In this document: positions 18,239-25,818 of the stretch, in pieces
Numbering within the stretch: position 1 is the stretch's first letter
How the letters are laid out: each line of letters opens with the position of its first letter
Origin: Anaerococcus degeneri
Lineage (GTDB): Bacteria; Bacillota; Clostridia; Tissierellales; Peptoniphilaceae
Reading direction: 5' to 3'
Length of the DNA: 64,000 nucleotides
Assembly: GCF_017874475.1 (NCBI RefSeq)
Contig: NZ_JAGGLO010000003.1
Span: 124,001-188,000 of the forward strand
Notes under the pieces: generated by a model
Database searches by the model: none
What the model was told of the DNA's origin: nothing
Seen by the model: the letters and a program-made list of their open reading frames with translations, nothing else
Program-made: the position numbers and the translations under genes

Positions 18239-18560
18239 CTTCCAAATTATTTTTCAAAGCTCGAGTGTTTTCTTTTCCAGGCACCGCTGCGAAACATCCA
18301 TACAAGGATGTTTCTCGCTCATACAAAGCCAGCCTGATTTTTCAAAACAAGGCTGGGTATGAATTGCAAATCGCTTCGCTACTTTTACCCAATCCTTCTT
18401 TCAAATTATTTTTCAAGGTTTGATATTTTTATTTTTCGTACACCGCTGCGAAACATCCATACAAGGATGTTTCTCGCTCATACAAAACCCCACTTGTTTT
18501 TTTAAAACAAGTGGGGCAATAAATCGCAAAGCGCTGCGCTACTTTGCGACCCAGTATGCT
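18239..18560. repeat. Two tandem ~160-bp repeats with divergent hairpins
   Basis: Unit 1 (18239-18400) and unit 2 (18401-18560) both begin with AAATTATTTTTCAA. They share a near-identical 44-base block starting CACCGCTGCGAAACATCCAT (18282 and 18441), and each has a hairpin plus a closing block ending in ACCCA. The hairpin stems differ: CAGCCTTG/CAGGCTG-like in unit 1 and CCCCACTTG/CAAGTGGGG in unit 2. The pairing is kept although the bases are not. The stretch 18074-18563 between metQ and the peroxidase gene holds nothing else convincing. Confidence 0.75.
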
Positions 18561-18563
18561 GGG

Positions 18564-19448
18564 TTACTTATCCCACGCTGGTAACCAAGCTCCCTTTGTT
18601 ATTCTTTCGAAGTCTGCCTTTGTTTCATCTGTTTGGTAGTATTTTATGAATTCTTTGTAGGCTTCGTTGTTTTCGTCTTCTTTTCTTGCTGCTATTAGGT
18701 TGATGTATTGTTTTACTGATTCGCTCTTTGGATCTTCTACGTAGATTCCTTCGTTCTTATCTAAACCAGCATCTAGGGCGAAGGTGTCGTTTACTACTGC
18801 GCAGTCTACGTCATCAAGACTTCTTGCAGTTTGTGATGCGTCCATTTCTACAATTTCAAGATTTTTAGGATTTTCTGTAATTTTATCTAGACCGATGATG
18901 TCTCCAGCTTCGCCGTCAACTTTGATTAGGCCAGCGTCTTGAAGTAGGAATAGGGCTCTTGAGCCATTTGATGGGTCATTTGGTATAGCTATTTTTGCTC
19001 CTTCTTTTATTTCATCAAGATTTTTAACCTTGTGAGAATATAGGGTTATTGGTGCAAGCATTGTATCTCCTATAGATACAAGGTCGCTTCCCTTATCATC
19101 ATTAAATTCTTTTAGGAATTTATAATGTTGGTAAGCATTTAAGTCAATATCTCCTGCTAAAAGAGCTTCGTTTGGTTGGTTATAGTCTGCAAACTTTACT
19201 AATTCAACAGTATTGCCTGTACCTGCTTCATATCTTTTGATTACTTCTTCTAATACTTCGTTGTATTCACCAACAACACCTATTTTGATGTGAACTGGAT
19301 CAGTTGATTTTGCAACATCTCCTGTATCCTTGCTTTCTGTCTTTGCTTCTCCTTTTGGAGTTTCTTCCTTTTTGTCCGCTCCGCTTCCACATGCTGTTAA
19401 AGTCACTATTAAGCCTAGTGCTAGGGCTATTTTGCTTGTTAATCTCAT
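18564..19448 (-). CDS. metQ: Methionine ABC transporter substrate-binding lipoprotein
   Basis: 294 aa from the ATG at 19448, chosen because AAAAAAGGAG precedes it and it gives a clean lipoprotein signal (lipobox L-T-A-C, Cys20). The longer in-frame start adds a charged leader that makes no sense. The mature domain is NlpA/MetQ-like, with IKIGVVGEYNEVLEEVIKRYE at its start and the DLNAYQHYKFL and IAIPNDPSNGSRALFLLQDAG blocks. It captures methionine (often D- or L-Met) outside the cell. Last gene of the T-box-Met operon. Confidence 0.92.
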   Translation of the reverse strand: MRLTSKIALALGLIVTLTACGSGADKKEETPKGEAKTESKDTGDVAKSTDPVHIKIGVVGEYNEVLEEVIKRYEAGTGNTVELVKFADYNQPNEALLAGDIDLNAYQHYKFLKEFNDDKGSDLVSIGDTMLAPITLYSHKVKNLDEIKEGAKIAIPNDPSNGSRALFLLQDAGLIKVDGEAGDIIGLDKITENPKNLEIVEMDASQTARSLDDVDCAVVNDTFALDAGLDKNEGIYVEDPKSESVKQYINLIAARKEDENNEAYKEFIKYYQTDETKADFERITKGAWLPAWDK

Positions 19449-19516
19449 TCTTTTCTCCTTTTTTATTAAGCTACATTCCAACAAATTTATTTGAAATCTC
19501 CTTTGAGATGATTTCC

Positions 19517-20182
19517 TTAATGACTTGTCTTTCTAATTAGGTAATTAGCTATACCTTGGATAAGGTAGACAATAATTAAAATTAGTATTACTGATACTAT
19601 TACGACATCGTCTTTGTATCTTTGGTAGCCCATGGCTATGGCTAAATCGCCTATACCACCAGCACCAACTGTGCCCGCCATTGCGGTAAGTCCCAATAGG
19701 GAAATTAGGGTTATAGATGATGCCCTTATCAAACTTGGAAGGCCTTCTCTGAGGTAGACCCTAATGATAATTTCAGTAGGGCTTAGTCCCATAGCTTCTG
19801 CCGCTTCAACCTTTCCCCCATCCACATCTGCTAGGGCCTGTTCGACCTGTCTTGCAAAAAATGGGACTGTTGAAAATGTGAGAGGAACTATGGCTGCTGT
19901 AGCTCCTATCCTTGTTCCTACTATGACCTTGGTAAGGGGAGCTATAAGGGCTAGTAAGATTACAAAAGGGATGGCCCTAAAAAGGTTGGTTAATTTATCT
20001 AAAATACTATAAACCGCCTTATTTTCTAATATCCTATCCTTGTCTGTAACTACCATTATTACACCCAAGATTAGGCCAAGTAGGCCTGCAAAAATTGCAG
20101 ATACAATTAGCATATAAAGTGTTGCCTTAAAATCACTTACAATCCTATCTTTTATAGTTAGGGAATAATCAAAAAATCCCAT
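19517..20182 (-). CDS. metI: Methionine ABC transporter permease
   Basis: 221 aa, the MetI size, with five to six membrane segments. It carries the RAIPFVILL block and the EAA loop E-A-A-E-A-M-G-L-S-P-T-E-I-I, followed by the AGTVGAGGIGDLAI region typical of MetI. Its start overlaps the end of metN by 14 nt. Confidence 0.92.
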   Translation of the reverse strand: MGFFDYSLTIKDRIVSDFKATLYMLIVSAIFAGLLGLILGVIMVVTDKDRILENKAVYSILDKLTNLFRAIPFVILLALIAPLTKVIVGTRIGATAAIVPLTFSTVPFFARQVEQALADVDGGKVEAAEAMGLSPTEIIIRVYLREGLPSLIRASSITLISLLGLTAMAGTVGAGGIGDLAIAMGYQRYKDDVVIVSVILILIIVYLIQGIANYLIRKTSH

Positions 20183-21200
20183 CCTTACCTCCTAATATTT
20201 CTAAGTTTGTGCCCTTATCTTTTAGATAAGTACTAACTTCTACCAACTTATCGTCATCGCCCTTAAAGCTTACGATCAAGTTGCCGACTGGTGTTCCATT
20301 GATAAATTCTATATTACCTGCTAGGATATTGGTCCTAACTCCAAATTTTTCGTATAATTCATTGATAATTGGTTCTGTGGTTGATTGGCCCAGATATGAT
20401 AATTTTGCTAGGACCTCATCATCCTTTAGGATTCCAACGTTGGACTTAACTTCCTCAATTGTTTCAGCAATATTTGTAGAAGTCTCAACAAATTCCCTAG
20501 TGAGTTTATTTTTTGGATTTGAAAATATATCCAAGGTCGACCCAGATTCTATAACCTTGCCATCTTGCATGACTGCACATTTATTGCAAAGGTCTTTGAC
20601 CACGTCCATTTGGTGGGTAATTATTACTACGGTTAGCTTTAATTTATCATTTAAGTCCTTAAGCAATTTTAAGATTTGCTTAGTTGTCTTTGGGTCTAGG
20701 GCACTTGTGGCCTCATCACAAAGTAAGATCTCTGGTTCTGAAGCAAGTGCCCTTGCTATGGCGCACCTTTGTTGCTGGCCACCTGATAATTCGCTTGGAT
20801 AGGAATCAGCCTTATCCTTGATTCCTACTGTATCTAAAAGGTCTAGGGCCTTTTGCCTTTTTTCTTCCTTGGTCAAGGACTTATCTTTTTTTATGGGAAA
20901 TATTACATTATCTATAACTGTAAGGTTGTTTAAGAGGTTAAAGTGTTGGAAAATCATGCCAATCTTTTTTCTCCTTGCCCTTAAGTCCTTATTTGATAAG
21001 TCTAGGAGGTTTTCTCCGTCAATTAGGGCCTCGCCACTGGTTGGCCTTTGGAGGAGGTTTATGGTCCTAACAAGTGTTGACTTGCCAGCTCCGGAAAAGC
21101 CTACAATTCCAAAGGTGTCTTGTTCTTTAATTGTCAAACTAACATCATCTACTGCTTTGAATCCATCAAAGTCTACTGTTATATTTTTTAATTCTATCAT
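20169..21200 (-). CDS. metN: Methionine ABC transporter ATPase with NIL domain
   Basis: 343 aa. An ABC domain (about 1-240) contains GFSGAGKST, LSGGQQQR and ILLCDEATSALDP. The EATSALD form is characteristic of MetN. A C-terminal NIL domain (about 265-343) follows; in E. coli it binds methionine and inhibits transport when the internal pool is full. The gene starts with a 4-nt ATGA overlap with the amidohydrolase gene. Confidence 0.94.
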   Translation of the reverse strand: MIELKNITVDFDGFKAVDDVSLTIKEQDTFGIVGFSGAGKSTLVRTINLLQRPTSGEALIDGENLLDLSNKDLRARRKKIGMIFQHFNLLNNLTVIDNVIFPIKKDKSLTKEEKRQKALDLLDTVGIKDKADSYPSELSGGQQQRCAIARALASEPEILLCDEATSALDPKTTKQILKLLKDLNDKLKLTVVIITHQMDVVKDLCNKCAVMQDGKVIESGSTLDIFSNPKNKLTREFVETSTNIAETIEEVKSNVGILKDDEVLAKLSYLGQSTTEPIINELYEKFGVRTNILAGNIEFINGTPVGNLIVSFKGDDDKLVEVSTYLKDKGTNLEILGGKDGIF

Positions 21201-22402
21201 TTATCGCTCTCTTTCAAAAAATCTATAGCAAACTTAATTGCAAGGCCTAGGCCGCAGTCAATTCCCCTTTCGTCCAGGTCAAATTTCCCTGTGTGAAGGT
21301 CAGATGCCTGACCTTTTTCTTCATTTCTAGTACCGAAGTTTATAAAAATACTTGGGCAAAGTTTAGAATACCCATAAAAGGATTCTGAAATCCAAAGCTT
21401 TGGACTATCAACAATAGGATTTTCAAATAAGCTATCAAGACTTGCCTTAACTTGCTTTGCCAAGTTTTCATCATTTATAACCGGCTCTGCCACTATTCTT
21501 GTATAATCGTTAAAGACTACAGAACAGCCGTGGGTCTTGGCGGTAAGGTCTGCTACATTTTTCACTAGGTCTAATGCCTTTTTACCTTCCTCTAGGTCGA
21601 AAAATCTTAAAGTTCCCTTCACATTTGCCCTATCGCAAATGACATTGGCAGCCTGTCCGCCATTTATAGCTCCGATTCCAAGGCTAACTGGCTTTTCCAA
21701 ATCTAACTGGTTATTCCAAGCAGAATTTAAGGCTGTTATGATATGGGCAGTGGCTATCAGAGGATTTACTGCCTTATCAGGCCTTGAACCGTGACCGCCT
21801 TTGCCGATTACATCAAAGTCTACTCCGGCACAACCCGCATAGGCAGGACCTTCTATTATGGAAAATTTACCTACATCTAGGCTTGGACTTTGGTGGTTGC
21901 CGTAAACTCCATCAAGACCCTTATCTTTCAAATGATCTAGCATTGGGCCAATACCTGCCCCAGTTTCTTCTGCTTCTTCAAAAATGAAGTAGATTTTCCC
22001 GTCTATTTCATCTGCCAAATCCTTTAGGATTTTCCCAGCCATAAGGGCTATGGTCATGTGGCTATCGTGGCCACAAGCGTGGGATACGCCTGGATTTTTA
22101 GATACCACCTTCTTTTTCTCTTTGAGATTGTAAGGATCTTCCTCGATTGCAAGAGCGTCAAGGTCAGTCCTTATACCAAGAGTCTTTCCAGGCCTGCCTG
22201 TGTCAAGTAGGGCTGTAAAACCAGTTGAACCAGGCACATCTTCTACAACAAAGCCAAACTCTTCACACTTTTCCTTTAAATACTGACTTGTTTCAAACTC
22301 CATACTTGATAATTCTGGATTTTCATGCAAGTATCTACGGATATTTACAATATCATATTTATTAAGTTTTATTTCTCCCTTTATCTTTTCAACTAAAGTC
22401 AT
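21197..22402 (-). CDS. M20D-family amidohydrolase (N-acyl-amino-acid hydrolase type)
   Basis: 401 aa from the ATG at 22402 (GAGGAAG upstream). A longer in-frame start at 22444 would lie in the T-box terminator stem and is rejected. Metal-binding blocks HACGHDSHM (about 97-105), an EEAEETGAG Glu pair (about 130-140) and GNHQSP are those of the M20D amidohydrolase family (hippurate hydrolase, N-acetyl-amino acid deacetylase, IAA-amino acid hydrolase). It heads a methionine-regulated operon and overlaps metN. A role in releasing methionine from an N-acyl derivative brought in by MetNIQ is therefore plausible, but this is inference. Confidence 0.85.
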   Translation of the reverse strand: MTLVEKIKGEIKLNKYDIVNIRRYLHENPELSSMEFETSQYLKEKCEEFGFVVEDVPGSTGFTALLDTGRPGKTLGIRTDLDALAIEEDPYNLKEKKKVVSKNPGVSHACGHDSHMTIALMAGKILKDLADEIDGKIYFIFEEAEETGAGIGPMLDHLKDKGLDGVYGNHQSPSLDVGKFSIIEGPAYAGCAGVDFDVIGKGGHGSRPDKAVNPLIATAHIITALNSAWNNQLDLEKPVSLGIGAINGGQAANVICDRANVKGTLRFFDLEEGKKALDLVKNVADLTAKTHGCSVVFNDYTRIVAEPVINDENLAKQVKASLDSLFENPIVDSPKLWISESFYGYSKLCPSIFINFGTRNEEKGQASDLHTGKFDLDERGIDCGLGLAIKFAIDFLKESDK

Positions 22403-22420
22403 TTCTTCCTCGATTTCATA

Positions 22421-22738
22421 AAAAAATAACGTCCCATATTCCACATAGGAATATAAGGACGTTTAAATCGCGTTACCACCTTATTTTATGCTTGGTCACC
22501 CAAACATACACTCATCAAGTACAAACATACTCTAATTCTATAACGGGAATTCCCGTATGGATCTCATATCGACCCATCCCATCCAAGGCCATCTTCATCT
22601 AGCCGCCTCTTTGCTCCTTTTCACCAACTGGAGCTCTCTAAAAAAGATTCTTCTAAACTACTCTTCTTGTCAAATGGTTTTGTAAAACTTTTATCTCGTT
22701 GATAATGGTATAGTACCACTTAAAAATTTTTCTGTCAA
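22421..22738 (-). promoter_or_regulatory. Promoter and methionine T-box riboswitch
   Basis: On the minus strand TTGACA (22738-22733) and TACTAT (22715-22710) are 17 nt apart. The leader contains AGAAGAGTA-GTTTAG, the AGAGA...AGTTGGTGA apical pair, the returning CTAGAT strand, then GAA, one G, and the specifier ATG at 22592-22590. The T-box AAGGTGGTAACGCG is at about 22481-22468. The terminator pairs AACGTCC with GGACGTT (22463-22428) and ends in a T run. Methionine-tRNA sensing agrees with the metNIQ genes downstream. Confidence 0.92.
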
Positions 22739-22762
22739 ATATATTGCCAAAATAATTTAAAA

Positions 22763-23914
22763 TTATTCGGGAAGGCTGATTTTTTCAAGGATTTTATTCA
22801 TCTTAGCAATAGCAATCCCATAATTTGTCATAGGAGTCCCGGCTTCTTTTGCCTTGGCCACCCTATTTAAGACATGGGTCCTATTAAACATACATGACCC
22901 GCAGGCTATGATTAGGTCATATTTTTCGTAAGCTATAGGATCATTGCCCCTAACAAAATCTATGTTTATATCTGGGTGAGTTTTCTTTATAAGCCTTGGA
23001 ATCTTAACACTTCCTATATCTTCATCGATTGGCGGATGGCTGCAGGCTTCGGCTATCAAAATATTTTTTATATCCTCATCCAAAACATTGGCTGACTTTA
23101 CAAAATATTCTAAATCGCCCTTAAAGGCAGAAAATAAAACCGAAAAACTAGTAAGTTTCACTTCATTTGGCTTTTTTTCGTAAACTTCTTTAAAAGCCTG
23201 GCTATCGGTAATAATTAGGTCGATTTTATTTAGGCTTTTAATTGTTGTTTCAAAATTTCTGAGGTCAGTGCAAATGGCACTGGCACCCTTATCGATAATT
23301 TCCCTTATGGTCATAACCTGAGGTTTTATAATCCTATCCTTGGGAGCTGCTGCATCTTGTGGCATAACAAGGACAACCATGTCGCCTTTTTTAACCAAAT
23401 TTTTTGTAATGCTTAGGTCTTCTTTTTTGTAAAGAGCTTTTATTTTAGAAAAAATTTCATCCCTTGATTTTGTAGATGAAAGGTCAACTCCTATTGGGTT
23501 CTTATTGGCAAAATCATTTAAAATTTGATTTCCCTCACAAGTATCCATCTTCATTGCAAGAAAAATTACCGGTTTGTTTTTAAACTCAGTAATGATTTCC
23601 AAATCATCTTCTGGACTTAGGACATAGAGAAAAATATCAACCTTATCAATTTCCGCCAATGTCTTTTGGTACCTTTCCTTGCCAAGCTGAGTTTCATCTG
23701 CCGTACCTGCTGTGTCGATAAAAACAACTGGCCCGAAATCTGTAATTTCCATTGCCTTTCTAATCGGGTCTGTGGTTGTTCCTTCTATCGGTGAAACTAT
23801 AGCCACATCTTGGCTTGTTAGGTAGTTTAGAAGTGTGGACTTGCCGGAGTTAGTCTTGCCGAAAATCCCTATGTGGACCCTTTCGCTATGGCCAGTCTTA
23901 GATATAGATGTCAC
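22763..23914 (-). CDS. hydF: [FeFe]-hydrogenase maturation GTPase HydF
   Basis: 383 aa. An N-terminal GTPase domain has G1 GKTNSGKST (about 20-28), G3 DTAG, and a T-T-T block in switch I. The C-terminal cluster-binding region has C-S-H (in EACSHPP) and, about 50 residues later, CGSC. This matches the HydF CxH...CxxC arrangement. HydF is the scaffold on which the 2Fe subcluster made by HydE and HydG is assembled before transfer to hydrogenase. It overlaps hydG by 17 nt. The hydrogenase itself is not in the window. Confidence 0.94.
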   Translation of the reverse strand: MTSISKTGHSERVHIGIFGKTNSGKSTLLNYLTSQDVAIVSPIEGTTTDPIRKAMEITDFGPVVFIDTAGTADETQLGKERYQKTLAEIDKVDIFLYVLSPEDDLEIITEFKNKPVIFLAMKMDTCEGNQILNDFANKNPIGVDLSSTKSRDEIFSKIKALYKKEDLSITKNLVKKGDMVVLVMPQDAAAPKDRIIKPQVMTIREIIDKGASAICTDLRNFETTIKSLNKIDLIITDSQAFKEVYEKKPNEVKLTSFSVLFSAFKGDLEYFVKSANVLDEDIKNILIAEACSHPPIDEDIGSVKIPRLIKKTHPDINIDFVRGNDPIAYEKYDLIIACGSCMFNRTHVLNRVAKAKEAGTPMTNYGIAIAKMNKILEKISLPE

Positions 23915-25316
23915 GTTGACCCTCTTCTACACGCTTAATATTTTCCCTAGTTTCCTCTCTTACATCTGGGTTTGGGATGTTTTCTAATTCTCTTTTTATT
24001 AACTCATCTGCATGGGCTGCGGTTTTTTCACTAGCATAGTCAACTGCGTATTCTTTGAGGGTTACAAGGGCGTTTGGATGACAAATATTGCCTATTCCGT
24101 GTTTCTTGACCATGCCCATAAAGACCTCGCCAGTCCTGCCTTTTCTATAACAAGCAGTGCAGAATGATGGAACGTGGTCCTTTTCGATTAGCCAGTTTAC
24201 GACCTCGTCAAGTGTCCTATTATCAGCAAGCTCAAATTGGTCGCTTCCCTTAGTTTCGTGGTCTGTATAGCCACCAACAGATGTCTTTGATCCACCGGAA
24301 AGCTGGCTGATTCCAAGGTCTAAGAGCCTATTTCTCATAGCCTCTGACTCACGAGTTGAGACAATCATACCTGTATAAGGTGCGGCAATCCTGATGCAAG
24401 CAACAAGTTTTGCAAACATATCATCTGATAAGGAGTTATCAAAATCACCTGGGTCTATATCGTCAGCTGGCTGGATTCTTGGTACAGAAATTGTGTGAGG
24501 CCCAACATTAAAACGTGCTTCCATGTGTTCTGCGTGCATAAGTTGGCCGATAAATTCATATTCATAAGAATCAAGTCCATAAAGAACGCCCATGCCTACA
24601 TCATCAATTCCGCCTTCCATAGCCCTGTCCATGGATTCTGTGTGGTAGGCATAGTTTGATTTTGGACCGAACTTGTGGAGGGCTTCGTAGTTTTCCTTGT
24701 TGTAGGTTTCTTGGAAGAGGATATAGGTGCCGATTTCAGCTTCCTTTAATTTCCTATAATTTTCCACAGTAGTCGCTGCGATATTGACATTCACACGTCT
24801 AATCGCCCCATTTTTGTGTTTAATATTGTAAATTGTGTGGATAGACTCTAGTATGTAGTCGATTGGGTTATTTATTGGGTCTTCTCCAGCTTCAAGGGCA
24901 AGTCTCTTATGACCGAGGTCTTGGAGGGCAATTACCTGTTCTCTAATTTCTTCTTGGCTGAGTTTTTTCCTTGGAATAGTCCTATTTTGACCATGGTAAG
25001 GGCAATATACGCAACCATTTACGCAGTAATTAGACAAGTAAAGTGGAGCAAAGAGCACAATCCTATTTGCATAAAATTTGTGTTTCAATTCCTTGGCAAG
25101 TATAAAAATTTCTTCGTTTAAGTCATCTTCCTTGCAAGATAAGAGCACAAAAGCTTCTCTGTGGCTAAGGCCCTTAGCCTTTCTAGCCTTTTCCAAAATC
25201 TCTGTGATTAATTTTCTATTATAGGCATTTTTCCTGCCATAATCAAGTGTTTCTAGTATTTCTTCGTGATTTATAAATTCTTCTGCATGTATACTAGCAG
25301 GATTGTATTTAGTCAT
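23898..25316 (-). CDS. hydG: [FeFe]-hydrogenase maturase HydG (tyrosine lyase)
   Basis: 472 aa. The radical-SAM motif C-V-N-G-C-V-Y-C (about 100) gives CX3CX2C. A C-terminal second cluster site has C-T-A-C and a further Cys about 22 residues on, at G-N-I-C-H-P-N-A. This C-terminal CX2CX22C separates HydG from the related ThiH. HydG cleaves tyrosine to make the CO and cyanide ligands of the H-cluster. First gene of the hydGF pair; its promoter is just upstream at 25349-25376. Confidence 0.95.
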   Translation of the reverse strand: MTKYNPASIHAEEFINHEEILETLDYGRKNAYNRKLITEILEKARKAKGLSHREAFVLLSCKEDDLNEEIFILAKELKHKFYANRIVLFAPLYLSNYCVNGCVYCPYHGQNRTIPRKKLSQEEIREQVIALQDLGHKRLALEAGEDPINNPIDYILESIHTIYNIKHKNGAIRRVNVNIAATTVENYRKLKEAEIGTYILFQETYNKENYEALHKFGPKSNYAYHTESMDRAMEGGIDDVGMGVLYGLDSYEYEFIGQLMHAEHMEARFNVGPHTISVPRIQPADDIDPGDFDNSLSDDMFAKLVACIRIAAPYTGMIVSTRESEAMRNRLLDLGISQLSGGSKTSVGGYTDHETKGSDQFELADNRTLDEVVNWLIEKDHVPSFCTACYRKGRTGEVFMGMVKKHGIGNICHPNALVTLKEYAVDYASEKTAAHADELIKRELENIPNPDVREETRENIKRVEEGQRDIYI

Positions 25317-25348
25317 TCTTTCCTTCTTTCATATTCTTTTCTAATCTA

Positions 25349-25376
25349 TTTATAATTATAATACTTTTTTGGTCAA
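25349..25376 (-). promoter_or_regulatory. Promoter of hydGF
   Basis: Minus-strand TTGACC (25376-25371), 16 nt, TATAAA (25354-25349), about 33 bases upstream of the hydG start. Confidence 0.55.
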
Positions 25377-25494
25377 ATTTAAAATAAAATTGGGATAAAC
25401 TTAGATTTACTCTAAAATAGATAGTAAAATTTTTTTATAATGAGGTATGATAATAATGTTATCATCGGCCCTTAGGGTGAAGGGAGGTGATTCT

Positions 25495-25599
25495 ATGAAA
25501 GAATTGTTCAACTTCATTCTCGCTGTCATGGTACAAGTAGTTGGTAACTGCTTGTACAAATGGCTAGATAACGAGATTAATAAAAGAGATGATAATTAG
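25495..25599 (+). CDS. Fst/Ldr-like small hydrophobic toxin, 34 aa
   Basis: A 34-codon ORF behind GGGAGGTG (six-base spacing). The peptide starts MKELFNFILA, has a single membrane span (about 4-20), then the W-L-D motif (KWLDNE) and a charged polar tail ending RDDN. The layout matches Fst of plasmid pAD1 (about 33 aa, MKDLF start, hydrophobic core, LDEEDD tail) and the Fst/Ldr superfamily, whose members insert in the membrane and stop growth when over-produced. It lies between hydG and hydE, which have no functional link to it. The antisense RNA arrangement around it (separate entries) strongly supports a type I toxin. Confidence 0.78.
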   Translation: MKELFNFILAVMVQVVGNCLYKWLDNEINKRDDN

Positions 25600-25605
25600 C
25601 CTAAG

Positions 25606-25638
25606 AAAAAAAGACGAGTCTGCCGCTCGTCTTTTTTT
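25606..25638. terminator. Shared bidirectional terminator of the par-like module
   Basis: Perfect GACGAG/CTCGTC stem with 7-base loop, flanked by A7 on the left and T7 on the right. It can end both the plus-strand toxin RNA and the minus-strand antisense RNA. Confidence 0.85.
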
Positions 25639-25702
25639 GATTCCATGATTTTGTTCAACTCCATGGTTAATATCATTATACCTATTAATCTTATATTTTC
25701 AA
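25606..25702 (-). ncRNA. Antisense antitoxin RNA (RNA II-like), ~63 nt, with promoter
   Basis: On the minus strand TTGAAA (25702-25697), 16 nt, TATAAT (25680-25675) form a near-consensus promoter. A transcript starting near 25668 and ending at the shared terminator would be about 63 nt. It contains the complement of two direct repeats. TTGTTCAACT (25651-25660) is identical to 25504-25513 in the toxin ORF. GATTCCATGA (25639-25648) matches GATTCTATGA at 25489-25498, over the toxin start codon, with one mismatch. The RNA could thus pair with the toxin mRNA at its translation start and in the terminator, as RNA II of pAD1 par does. Confidence 0.72.
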
Positions 25703-25715
25703 TACCTTATTAATT

Positions 25716-25800
25716 TGAAAAGATGAGTTGGTGGCTAGTCTTTTCCTGATTTCATGAAAATGTTCAACCTCATAAGAACATAATGCCTAATAATGTAGCC
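25716..25800 (-). repeat. Degenerate second antitoxin-RNA cassette
   Basis: The minus strand repeats the RNA II layout. A CATTAT-like -10 lies near 25785-25780. TGTTCAAC (25761-25768 on plus) and GATTTCATGA (25748-25757) correspond to the two direct repeats. GATGAG...CTAGTC (25722-25740) corresponds to the terminator stem, now with mismatches. No second toxin ORF accompanies it. It is either a relic of a duplicated module or a still-active orphan antitoxin. Confidence 0.55.
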
Positions 25801-25818
25801 ACTAAAAAAATTTAATTC

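Larger units (their letters stand above)
25436..25638 (+). ncRNA. Toxin mRNA (RNA I-like) of an Fst/par-type module
   Basis: TATAAT at 25436-25441 would start an RNA of about 190 nt near 25448. Its 5' end folds into TGATAA/TTATCA (25448-25464). A second stem, CCCTT/AAGGG (25469-25484), covers the start of the strong ribosome-binding site GGGAGGTG. The RNA encodes the 34-aa peptide at 25495-25599 and ends at a symmetrical terminator (25606-25638). A leader helix, a helix sequestering the ribosome-binding site, a short ORF and a shared terminator are the features known from RNA I of the pAD1 par locus. The -35 region is weak. Confidence 0.7.

Noticed and set aside
18057-18326. 89-codon minus-strand frame ending inside the glutathione peroxidase start
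   Set aside because: Its first third is the repeated element at 18282-18326 read through, there is no ribosome-binding site, and it overlaps the peroxidase start. It may at best be a remnant of something older.
19449-19484. Longer N terminus for MetQ
   Set aside because: The extension is charged and precedes a standard lipoprotein signal; the internal ATG at 19448 has the better ribosome-binding site.
22403-22444. N-terminal extension of the M20 amidohydrolase
   Set aside because: It lies within the T-box terminator stem and T run; the ATG at 22402 has GAGGAAG upstream.
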